Of a stretch of DNA of 6,172 bases, positions 1 through 5,294 are shown in pieces. A model generated the notes under the pieces. That model searched no databases and had not been told where the DNA came from. It was given only the letters and a program-made list of their open reading frames with translations. Source of the DNA: Eubacterium sp. GTDB lineage: Bacteria; Bacillota; Clostridia; Lachnospirales; Lachnospiraceae. The first letter of the stretch is position 1, and every line of letters begins with the position of its first letter. Both the position numbers and the translations under genes were made by a program. The DNA lies in the NCBI GenBank assembly GCA_021442545.1, contig JABUSX010000230.1, forward strand, positions 1 through 6,172, read 5' to 3'.

Positions 1-872
1 AAATCTTTGCCGGAAGCAGGAGCTGTCTGTACCGCATCTGCAGCAGAAGAAGAGAGAAACTGTGCCGAAAGAGTCTTTGTTTCTCCGGATCCGTTCTGTG
101 CTGCGTGACTCATGCCGGAATTGGTCTGTGCGGCGGCTTCGTCTGAAACGGTATCTTTCATAGAAGAAATGTTCTGCGTCAAAGCGGTGTAGCGTGCCCT
201 GCTGATCTTTGTCATCGTGATGACCGACATCACGACCAGAATGATCCTCATGATGTCTTCGGAAAAGCTGCGCATCTGGATATGGACGGCGTCAAAGTAC
301 ACATCGCGGAAGAAGATCACATAAGAATCTTCGATCACGATGATAACGGAGAAGAGCAGCATTACAAGCAGCATGGGACGCAGCAGAGGAATCTTTTTTG
401 ACGGGTGGTCCGGCGATTTCTGCTTCAGCTGCCTCAGGCTGACAAAGGAAAAAACGAAAAGGAAGACCTGGCTCGGAAGGAAATAGATCCAGGATTTCAT
501 CGAACTGTTCGGAAGAGCCGGAATAAAGAGCATGATGATGACGATCACGGTGAGAAAGATGCCGAGGCCGGTCTCTTTCTTTTCGGATATCAGATGTTTT
601 TTCAGCAGCAGCATGCAGGCGAAAGAACCCGCATAGATCAAAGTCTTCAGAGAGGGAACCATCAGAAACATGGTTTCATAGCCGGAACCGAATGCGGGAT
701 CCAGCTCCGTAAGGGAAATGACTATATGATCCAGCGTAAAGAAGAGGAAGAGAAACACTGCCGTCAGGAAGATCCTGCGGCCGGTGACCCTGTTTATGAA
801 CAAAGACAGTGAAAATGCCATGACAAACAAACCAAGTACGATCATGTCATAGACCGGCATAAACAGCATCAT
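1..872 (-). CDS. aguR: Partial seven-helix membrane protein, probable AguR-type LuxR-family agmatine sensor/activator (N-terminal part)
   Basis: Translating the minus strand from 872 gives 290 codons without a stop, running off the left edge. Hydrophobic segments lie at about residues 8-26, 34-53, 68-90, 103-120, 128-147, 163-181 and 206-222, so seven membrane helices are likely. A basic stretch (KISRAR, 222-227) follows, then a Ser/Ala/Gln/Thr-rich low-complexity stretch from about 233 to the edge. No DNA-binding domain is visible in this part. In lactic acid bacteria, AguR is a membrane-embedded LuxR-type regulator encoded next to the agmatine operon, and divergent in some species; the topology and position here match, so the role is inferred from context rather than from a seen helix-turn-helix. 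Two adjacent ATGs (870-872 and 867-869) follow GAGGAGGG (878-885) at 5 and 8 nt; the second has the better spacing. Alternatives are another LuxR-type membrane regulator or an unrelated membrane protein. Confidence 0.62.
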   Translation of the reverse strand, partial: MMLFMPVYDMIVLGLFVMAFSLSLFINRVTGRRIFLTAVFLFLFFTLDHIVISLTELDPAFGSGYETMFLMVPSLKTLIYAGSFACMLLLKKHLISEKKETGLGIFLTVIVIIMLFIPALPNSSMKSWIYFLPSQVFLFVFSFVSLRQLKQKSPDHPSKKIPLLRPMLLVMLLFSVIIVIEDSYVIFFRDVYFDAVHIQMRSFSEDIMRIILVVMSVITMTKISRARYTALTQNISSMKDTVSDEAAAQTNSGMSHAAQNGSGETKTLSAQFLSSSAADAVQTAPASGKD

Positions 873-902
873 ATTTTCCCTCCTCTGTATGTATATTTAT
901 AG

Positions 903-931
903 CATATAACACACCCCTATATTAAAGTCAA
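903..931 (-). promoter_or_regulatory. Candidate sigma-A promoter of the divergent aguR-like gene
   Basis: Read on the minus strand, TTGACT (926-931) is followed after exactly 17 nt by TATATG (903-908). A TG sits one base upstream of the -10 hexamer, an extended -10 feature. The implied start is near 896, giving a short leader of about 24 nt that contains the GAGGAGGG ribosome binding site. The match is good in the -35 element (5 of 6) and fair in the -10 element (4 of 6). This is a pattern match only. Confidence 0.5.
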
Positions 932-1045
932 ACAGGCAGTTTCAGGGGAAATCCGTATTTTTTCAGGAAGCCGGGTTTATCTGAAAAATACGCATAAACT
1001 TTGATAATCCAGGCACACCGGGGAGCGGATCTATCCATGTGACGG

Positions 1046-1110
1046 GGGGATATTTTTTCAAAATGAGAGGATATTTCTTCAGAAATCCGAAAGATAACAC
1101 AGATATCCCC
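1046..1110. repeat. 8-bp inverted repeat enclosing the second direct repeat
   Basis: GGGGATAT (1046-1053) is the exact reverse complement of ATATCCCC (1103-1110). The 49-nt interval holds the imperfect palindrome 1069-1088. If transcribed, the two could form nested stems. The long loop makes this the weakest of the inverted repeats in the region. Confidence 0.3.
1048..1081. repeat. Two 13-bp direct repeats with a 21-bp period
   Basis: Positions 1048-1060 and 1069-1081 both read GGATATTTyTTCA, where y is T in the first copy and C in the second, so 12 of 13 bases match. The starts are 21 bp apart, two turns of B-form DNA, so two proteins bound here would face the same side. The 10-base core TATTTTTTCA occurs again at 956-965. 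The second copy also begins an imperfect palindrome (1069-1088): GGA..TTTCT pairs with AGAAA-TCC. Possible operator; binding protein unknown. Confidence 0.45.
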
Positions 1111-1122
1111 GGATCCGGCCGC

Positions 1123-1155
1123 CTTTTCCGGCAGAAATGTTTCTGCCGCGGAAAG
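1123..1155 (+). repeat. Strong hairpin, 15 pairs with one bulge
   Basis: CGGCAGAAA (1129-1137) and TTTCTGCCG (1140-1148) are perfect 9-bp arms separated by TG. Skipping one base (C1149), the pairing continues with CTTTTCC-side bases 1123-1128 against 1150-1155, with one T·G wobble at 1127/1151. In plus-strand RNA this gives 15 pairs, realistically 14 with a four-base ATGT loop. In minus-strand RNA the wobble becomes an A·C mismatch. No T-run follows on either strand, so it is not a terminator. It may be an operator palindrome or part of a structured RNA. Confidence 0.5.
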
Positions 1156-1188
1156 TGCCTTCTTTGCTGCCGCAGAAGTTCTTTCCGC
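1148..1188. repeat. 8-bp inverted repeat overlapping the preceding hairpin
   Basis: GCGGAAAG (1148-1155) is the exact reverse complement of CTTTCCGC (1181-1188). Inside it, CTTC (1159-1162) can pair with GAAG (1175-1178). The left arm is the same segment that closes the hairpin at 1123-1155, so in single-stranded RNA the two structures exclude each other. An A-run (1189-1194) follows on the plus strand, the wrong base for a plus-strand terminator. Confidence 0.4.
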
Positions 1189-1194
1189 AAAAAA

Positions 1195-1228
1195 GAAAAA
1201 TTTCATCAGAAACACGGCAAAATTTTTC
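1195..1228. repeat. 9-bp AT-rich inverted repeat
   Basis: GAAAAATTT (1195-1203) is the exact reverse complement of AAATTTTTC (1220-1228), with a 16-nt spacer. The arms are nearly all A and T, so the repeat is less surprising than its length suggests. It may simply reflect an A/T-tract upstream region or a flexible, curved DNA segment. Confidence 0.3.
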
Positions 1229-1243
1229 AAAACCCCCAAAGAT

Positions 1244-1281
1244 ACATAAAAATTGCACAAAAGTTTATGTGGGTTTATGTG
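1244..1281. repeat. Three TTTATGT motifs, one inverted and two in tandem
   Basis: GTTTATGTG occurs at 1263-1271 and again at 1273-1281, a 10-bp period of about one helical turn. The reverse complement ACATAAA lies at 1244-1250. TGCACA (1254-1259) and TGTGCA (1278-1283) also form an inverted pair. The cluster ends about 40 bp upstream of the proposed aguD -35 element, where an activator site would be expected, so it is a candidate operator. No known consensus was matched. Confidence 0.35.
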
Positions 1282-1322
1282 CATACGGGTAAAAATGAAC
1301 GAAAAATATATCCGGCGGTTGA

Positions 1323-1351
1323 TGTACAGTTGAAAAAAATGACTTTATAAT
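1323..1351 (+). promoter_or_regulatory. Candidate promoter of the agu operon
   Basis: A perfect TATAAT (1346-1351) is preceded at 17 nt by TGTACA (1323-1328), which matches the -35 consensus at 4 of 6 positions. The start would fall near 1358, leaving a leader of about 57 nt. A good -10 with a poor -35 fits a promoter needing an activator, as expected if an AguR-like protein switches on the operon with agmatine. The other TTG-type hexamers nearby (1319 and 1330) have wrong spacing. Confidence 0.55.
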
Positions 1352-1386
1352 TGTTTCATAAATCGAACCGGTTTGTGCTGTTTCAT
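1352..1386. promoter_or_regulatory. Direct repeats flanking a palindrome at the proposed transcription start
   Basis: TGTTTCAT occurs at 1352-1359 and 1379-1386, and the 8-bp palindrome AACCGGTT (1366-1373) lies between, 6 nt from the left copy and 5 nt from the right. The group starts directly after the -10 element and lies in the aguD leader. Placement suits a repressor or roadblock site, but the elements are short and chance is possible. Confidence 0.3.
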
Positions 1387-1414
1387 TAAATAAGAAAAGG
1401 AGGTTCATAACTCA

Positions 1415-2782
1415 ATGGGTGGGAAAAAGAAATTCAGTATGTTTGGCGCAATTCTCACGGTCATCTGCGTTGTGTTCGTGGCGGAAGCTGCGGCACCGGT
1501 TGCGGCGATCGGCAATTCCCAGTACTTCTGGTGGATTTTCATGATCATCTGCTTCCTGCTCCCGTACGGATTGATCTCTTCCGAAATGGGAACGACCTAT
1601 GATAACGGCGGAGGTCTATATGACTGGGTCTCGGTAGCCCTCGGACACAGATGGGGTGCCCGCGTTTCCTGGTACTATTGGATCAACTTTCCGCTCTGGA
1701 TGGCTTCGCTGGCCGTTATCTTCCCGGAAATCATCTATTATATGTTCGGAGTTGAGCTGGGAACCGTCCCCTCTGTTCTTATAGAACTGGCATTCATCTG
1801 GATCGTTACGCTGATCGCCAGAACGCCGACAGCAGATTCTGCCTGGATCATGAACGTTTCCGCGATCATCAAAGTCGGCCTGGCCGTTGCGATCGGTGTC
1901 CTCGGTATCGTCAGTGTTGCAAAGAACGGCATGGCCAACCCGATCAACTCGTTTACCGATCTGCTGCCTTCGTTCGATCTGAACAGCCTGAGCTTTATTT
2001 CCGTTATCATATTCAACATGCTGGGCTTCGAAGTTATCTGTACGATGTCCGATAATATGGAGAACCCGAAGAAGCAGATCCCGCAGGCGATCATTATCGG
2101 CGGTCTCGTGATCGCGATCATCTACATGTTCTCCGCCTTCGGTATCGGAGCTTCCGTCCCGACAGAAATGATCAGCACCGACACAGGACTGATCGCCGCC
2201 TTCGTAATGATGATCGGGCAGAACAAGCTGATCATCGCACTGGTTGCGCTGCTGTTCGGACTGACCCTCTTCGGAAACATGATCTCCTGGTCAACGGGTG
2301 CCCATGAAGTGGCAGCCTATGCGGCAGAAAACGGCGACATGCTTTCTGTATTCGGAAAACGCGATCCCAAGACCAAAATGCCGACCGGCGGCATCATGGT
2401 AACGGCAATCGTGGCTTCCATCGTTGTTATTCTTTCTCCGGTCTTCACGATGATCGGAATGGACAGCCTGTTCTGGAGCTTCTTCGCTCTGAACCTGGTC
2501 ATGTTCATCCTCTCCTATGTACCGGTATTCCCGGCCTTCCTGAAGATGAGAAAGATCGATCCCGACAGAGAACGTCCCTTCAAGGTTCCCGGCGGCCCGG
2601 TCATGATCAAGATCCTGGCAATCGTGCCGATGGTTCTGATCATCGTGTCCATCATCTTCACGGCGGTTCCGCTTTCCTTCGATGCGGAGACCCTGGCAGG
2701 CCAGCTCCCGATCCTGATCGGCGCGATCATCTTCATCATCATCGGTGAGATCATCATCAAGGTGAAGAAGATCAAGGATTAG
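1415..2782 (+). CDS. aguD: Agmatine/putrescine exchanger, APC superfamily
   Basis: This 455-residue inner-membrane transporter probably exchanges external agmatine for internal putrescine. About twelve hydrophobic segments can be placed (roughly residues 10-31, 38-56, 83-105, 118-135, 145-168, 193-212, 224-245, 272-295, 326-347, 350-372, 398-418 and 430-450). Amino acid-polyamine-organocation family signatures are visible: GFE at 204-206, then ENPKKQIP at 216-223, and RERPFKVPGGP at 385-395 after helix 10. The length is normal. The first helix carries AEAAAPVAAIG (23-33), where many family members have a Gly-rich unwound segment. The start is set by AAAGGAGGT (1396-1404), 10 nt before ATG. 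Sequence alone shows an APC transporter; the agmatine/putrescine specificity comes from its place directly before aguA-aguB-aguC. A related amino acid/amine antiporter is the alternative. Confidence 0.88.
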   Translation: MGGKKKFSMFGAILTVICVVFVAEAAAPVAAIGNSQYFWWIFMIICFLLPYGLISSEMGTTYDNGGGLYDWVSVALGHRWGARVSWYYWINFPLWMASLAVIFPEIIYYMFGVELGTVPSVLIELAFIWIVTLIARTPTADSAWIMNVSAIIKVGLAVAIGVLGIVSVAKNGMANPINSFTDLLPSFDLNSLSFISVIIFNMLGFEVICTMSDNMENPKKQIPQAIIIGGLVIAIIYMFSAFGIGASVPTEMISTDTGLIAAFVMMIGQNKLIIALVALLFGLTLFGNMISWSTGAHEVAAYAAENGDMLSVFGKRDPKTKMPTGGIMVTAIVASIVVILSPVFTMIGMDSLFWSFFALNLVMFILSYVPVFPAFLKMRKIDPDRERPFKVPGGPVMIKILAIVPMVLIIVSIIFTAVPLSFDAETLAGQLPILIGAIIFIIIGEIIIKVKKIKD

Positions 2783-2785
2783 CCC

Positions 2786-2804
2786 TCCCGCCGGAAGAGC
2801 GGGA
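2786..2804 (+). other. Short GC-rich stem-loop just after the aguD stop
   Basis: TCCCGC (2786-2791) pairs with GCGGGA (2799-2804) around a 7-nt loop, starting 4 nt after the aguD stop codon. No T-run follows, so it is unlikely to terminate transcription. It could protect the upstream message end or mark a processing point. Overlapping small palindromes (CAGCTG, CTGCAG, CAGGCCTG) follow at 2806-2819. Confidence 0.4.
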
Positions 2805-2817
2805 ACAGCTGCAGGCC

Positions 2818-2921
2818 TGTACAGAAAAGCAGAAATGTACAGAAAGCAGATCTGCACAGAAAAGCAGGTTCTGCACAGAAAAGCAGGTTCTGCACAGAAA
2901 AGCAGATTCTGCAGGAAAAAG
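2818..2921. repeat. Tandem array, about 5.5 copies of a 17-19 bp unit, between aguD and aguA
   Basis: Units lie at 2818-2835 (18 nt), 2836-2852 (17), 2853-2871 (19), 2872-2890 (19), 2891-2909 (19) and a partial one at 2910-2921. The third and fourth are identical, TGCACAGAAAAGCAGGTTC, and the fifth differs by one base. The first two are diverged and begin TGTACAG. Each junction between units 2-6 makes a GCAG-N(2-3)-CTGC mini-palindrome; the one at 2846-2855, GCAGATCTGC, is perfect. The gradient from diverged to identical copies suggests recent expansion at the right side. Unit lengths are not multiples of three and there is no ribosome binding site, so the array is non-coding. Confidence 0.9.
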
Positions 2922-2976
2922 TGAATAAAAATAAGAAATTTCAGAAACCATATATTTTCAAGAAAGGAGTAAAAAC

Positions 2977-4116
2977 ATGGCAAGAAGGATTGAGGGTTCC
3001 ACCCCCAAACAGGATGGCTACAGAATGCCCGGCGAATTTGAAGAGCAGGAATGCATATGGATGCTCTGGCCGTGGCGCAACGACAACTGGAGACTCGGCG
3101 CAAAGCCGGCACAGGCCGCCTATGTGGAAGTCGCGAAAGCGATCAGCGAGTTCGAGACCGTCAACATGCTCGTTCCGCCGATGCAGTATGAAAATGCTCT
3201 TGCGCGTATCGCACCGGTCAACAACGGCAATATCAATGTCATCGAAATGACGAACGATGACGCCTGGATCCGTGACACAGGCCCCACCTTCGTTGTGAAC
3301 GATAAAGGCGGCGTCCGCGGTGTCGACTGGGGATTCAACGCATACGGCGGCCTCGTCGACGGCCTCTACTTCCCCTGGCACGAAGACGAAATGATCGCCC
3401 GCAAGGTCTGCGAATGCGCCGGCGTGGATTCCTACAAACCCAAGAGCCTCGGCGATCCGGACAAAGACTTCATCCTGGAAGGCGGATCCATCCATGTTGA
3501 CGGCGAAGGAACCGCTCTGGTAACGGAGATGTGCCTGCTGCACGAATCCCGCAACCCGGAAATGACCAAGGAACAGATCGAGGAACTCCTGAAAGAGTAT
3601 CTGAACGTGGAAAAGGTTCTCTGGGTCAAAGACGGCATCGATCCCTACGAGACGAACGGACATATCGATGATGTGGCCTGCTTCGTACGTCCCGGCGAAG
3701 TGATGTGCATCTACACCGAAGATACAGAGCATCCGTTCTATAAAGAAGCAAAGGCTGCCTTCGAGTTCCTGTCCGAGCAGACGGATGCCAAAGGCCGCAA
3801 GCTGAAGATCTGGCCGCTCTGTGTCACGAAGCTGCCCTGCTACCTGAAGGACGCGGATACGATCGACTTCTCCGAAGGCGCAATCCCGCGTGAAGAAGGC
3901 GAGATCTCCATTGCTTCCTATCTGAACTATCTGATCGTGAATGGCGCAGTCATCCTCCCGCAGTATGGCGATGAGAACGATGAACTTGCTGTCAGGATGG
4001 TTCAGGAAGCCTATCCGGACCGGAAGATCGTCGGCGTTCAGACGACAGAAGTAGCCTATGGCGGCGGCAACATCCACTGCATCACCCAGCAGCAGCCGAA
4101 AGCCATCGTAAAGTAA
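2977..4116 (+). CDS. aguA: Agmatine deiminase (agmatine iminohydrolase)
   Basis: This cytoplasmic enzyme of 379 residues hydrolyses agmatine to N-carbamoylputrescine and ammonia. It belongs to the guanidine-modifying (pentein-fold) superfamily, agmatine deiminase/peptidylarginine deiminase group. The catalytic cysteine is Cys368 in GGGNIHC near the C-terminus. The other expected residues are present: His229 and Asp231 in NGHIDD, Glu168 in LEGG, and the RDTGP motif with Asp100. The N-terminal WPWRNDNWR (31-39) is typical of agmatine-specific members. Length and motifs are complete, so it should be active. The start follows AAAGGAG (2963-2969) at 7 nt. The 194-nt gap from aguD holds a tandem array and no clear promoter or terminator, so read-through from aguD is likely. 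Confidence 0.96.
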   Translation: MARRIEGSTPKQDGYRMPGEFEEQECIWMLWPWRNDNWRLGAKPAQAAYVEVAKAISEFETVNMLVPPMQYENALARIAPVNNGNINVIEMTNDDAWIRDTGPTFVVNDKGGVRGVDWGFNAYGGLVDGLYFPWHEDEMIARKVCECAGVDSYKPKSLGDPDKDFILEGGSIHVDGEGTALVTEMCLLHESRNPEMTKEQIEELLKEYLNVEKVLWVKDGIDPYETNGHIDDVACFVRPGEVMCIYTEDTEHPFYKEAKAAFEFLSEQTDAKGRKLKIWPLCVTKLPCYLKDADTIDFSEGAIPREEGEISIASYLNYLIVNGAVILPQYGDENDELAVRMVQEAYPDRKIVGVQTTEVAYGGGNIHCITQQQPKAIVK

Positions 4117-4160
4117 AACCAACCGCGTTTTTAATAATTTAAAGAAAAGGAGAAAATACC

Positions 4161-5201
4161 ATGTACGCAAACGGAGTAAGACATTTCATCGACACCTCTG
4201 ACCTCACAAAAGAAGAGATCCTGGATATCGTTTATCTTTCGCTCGAAATCAAAAAATGCATCAAGGCCGGTTACTATCCGCCGCTGATGAAGAACAAAAC
4301 GCTGGGCATGATCTTCCAGCAGTCCTCCACCAGAACCCGTGTTTCCTTCGAGACAGCCATGAGCCAGATGGGCGGACATGCCCAGTACCTCGGCCCGGGC
4401 ATGATCCAGCTCGGCGGACACGAGACCATCGGCGACACCGGCAAGGTTCTTTCCCAGCTGATCGACGTTGTCATGGCGCGCGTTATCGAACACAAGACCG
4501 TTGTGGATCTGGCAAGCGCCTGCTCCATCCCGGTCCTGAACGGCATGTCCGATTACAACCATCCGACACAGGAGATCGGCGATATGTGCACGATCGTTGA
4601 AAATCTTCCGAGAGGAAAGAAGCTGGAAGACTGCAAGGTCGTCTTCGTCGGCGATGCCACCCAGGTCTGCGCATCCCTCGGCATGATCTGCACGAAGCTC
4701 GGCATGCACTTTGTCCACTACGGACCCAAGGGACATCAGCTTCCCGACAGCCCGAGCGCAGCCTGCGTTGAGATCCTTGAACAGAACTGCAAGGAAAGCG
4801 GCGGCACCTTCGAATACGGCGATGACAGAGATCTCGTCAGGGGCGCAGACTTCATCTACACAGACGTGTGGTATGGCCTGTATGAAAGCGAAATGCCCAA
4901 GGATGAGCGCGTACGCATCTTCGGCGACTATCAGGTAAACCGCGATCTCATGAGCCTCGGCAACATCGGCTGCAAGTTCATGCACTGCCTGCCGGCCACC
5001 AGAGGCGAAGATGTTACGGACGAAGTCGCGGATTCCGAATCCTCCCTCTGCTGGGACGAAGCCGGCAACCGTCTGACCGCCATGAGAGGCCTTCTTGTAT
5101 GGTTCACACAGTATCAGAGAGCAAACGCTCCGTCCGAACTGCAGCAGGCCGCGGCACAGGAAAATCTTGAGAAATTCATGTTCGAAAGAGGCATTCAGTA
5201 A
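4161..5201 (+). CDS. aguB: Putrescine carbamoyltransferase (catabolic)
   Basis: This 346-residue cytoplasmic enzyme phosphorolyses N-carbamoylputrescine to putrescine and carbamoyl phosphate. It has the aspartate/ornithine carbamoyltransferase fold: SSTRTR (55-60) binds carbamoyl phosphate, HPTQ (134-137) follows, and HCLPA (275-279) is the second-substrate loop. Features favouring putrescine over ornithine carbamoyltransferase are DVWYGLYE (235-242), where ornithine enzymes usually have a Ser-Met-Gly type sequence, and a C-terminal helix (about 325-343) like the one that helps trimerise putrescine carbamoyltransferases. Neighbouring aguA and aguD support this. GGAG (4149-4152) lies 8 nt before the ATG, and the gap from aguA is 44 nt, so the two are surely co-transcribed. 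In Pseudomonas the name aguB denotes a different enzyme, an amidohydrolase; ptcA is a synonym for the gene here. Confidence 0.94.
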   Translation: MYANGVRHFIDTSDLTKEEILDIVYLSLEIKKCIKAGYYPPLMKNKTLGMIFQQSSTRTRVSFETAMSQMGGHAQYLGPGMIQLGGHETIGDTGKVLSQLIDVVMARVIEHKTVVDLASACSIPVLNGMSDYNHPTQEIGDMCTIVENLPRGKKLEDCKVVFVGDATQVCASLGMICTKLGMHFVHYGPKGHQLPDSPSAACVEILEQNCKESGGTFEYGDDRDLVRGADFIYTDVWYGLYESEMPKDERVRIFGDYQVNRDLMSLGNIGCKFMHCLPATRGEDVTDEVADSESSLCWDEAGNRLTAMRGLLVWFTQYQRANAPSELQQAAAQENLEKFMFERGIQ

Positions 5202-5209
5202 GTTCAGTG

Positions 5210-5271
5210 TTCCTCATACCTCTCGCTTCCCGCACCTCCGGGTGCGGGAGGTTTCCATTTTTCATGAGGAA
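5210..5271 (+). repeat. Outer inverted repeat enclosing the aguB-aguC hairpin
   Basis: TTCCTCAT (5210-5217) is the exact reverse complement of ATGAGGAA (5264-5271). These arms bracket the terminator-like hairpin and its T-tract. In addition ACCTC (5218-5222) can pair with GAGGT (5248-5252), which would compete with the base of the main hairpin. The layout could modulate termination, though 8-bp arms may also arise by chance. Confidence 0.4.
5226..5262 (+). terminator. Intrinsic-terminator-like hairpin between aguB and aguC
   Basis: CTTCCCGCACC (5226-5236) pairs with GGTGCGGGAGG (5241-5251) to give 11 pairs, one a T·G wobble, with a TCCG loop. The T-rich stretch TTTCCATTTTT (5252-5262) follows at once. 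The tract is broken by CCA, so termination may be partial. The hairpin begins 24 nt after the aguB stop and ends before the aguC ribosome binding site. No good promoter lies between it and aguC, so aguC should depend on read-through. Confidence 0.75.
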
Positions 5272-5294
5272 GAAGTCTATAAGGAGGAGCCGTT

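Larger units (their letters stand above)
873..1414. other. Long divergent intergenic region with dense repeats and no convincing gene
   Basis: The 542 nt between the aguR-like gene and aguD contain no reading frame with both a ribosome binding site and protein-like composition. What can be seen, in order: an aguR promoter (903-931), T-rich direct repeats (956-965, 1048-1060, 1069-1081), several inverted repeats (1046-1110, 1123-1155, 1148-1188, 1195-1228), a repeated TTTATGT motif (1244-1281), and the aguD promoter and leader (1323-1414). Divergent regions beside a membrane-bound LuxR-type activator normally carry its operators. None can be assigned with confidence, since I cannot recall a consensus AguR site to compare. 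Confidence 0.7.

Noticed and set aside
405..812. 135-codon plus-strand open frame
   Set aside because: It lies antisense to the membrane-protein gene on the minus strand, has very polar, low-complexity composition and no good ribosome binding site. The minus-strand frame has seven clear hydrophobic segments and a strong GAGGAGGG site.
1148..1194. Intrinsic terminator in the divergent region
   Set aside because: On the plus strand the stem is followed by an A-run, not T; on the minus strand the T-run precedes the stem.
928..1350. Short open frames on both strands in the divergent region (minus 928-1284, plus 1039-1350)
   Set aside because: Neither has a ribosome binding site; the products look like translated A/T-rich repeats (many Phe, Lys, Arg, Cys) and overlap promoter and repeat elements.
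873..1414. Catabolite-responsive (cre) site for CcpA
   Set aside because: Scanning by eye found no sequence close enough to the cre consensus to report; a weight-matrix scan was not possible.
2818..2921. CRISPR array
   Set aside because: The 19-bp units abut directly with no unique spacers, and no cas gene is near.
2951..2956. Internal promoter for aguA using TATATT
   Set aside because: No -35 element at proper spacing, and the start would fall on the aguA ribosome binding site.
2291..4985. Long minus-strand open frames of 273, 409 and 284 codons (2291-3112, 2941-4170, 4131-4985)
   Set aside because: They are antisense to aguD, aguA and aguB, whose motifs are unambiguous. Such open antisense frames arise from strong codon bias. 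The first one reads straight through the tandem repeat.
4161..5201. Ornithine carbamoyltransferase of an arginine deiminase operon
   Set aside because: The DVWYGLYE sequence and C-terminal helix fit putrescine carbamoyltransferase, and the neighbour is agmatine deiminase rather than arginine deiminase.
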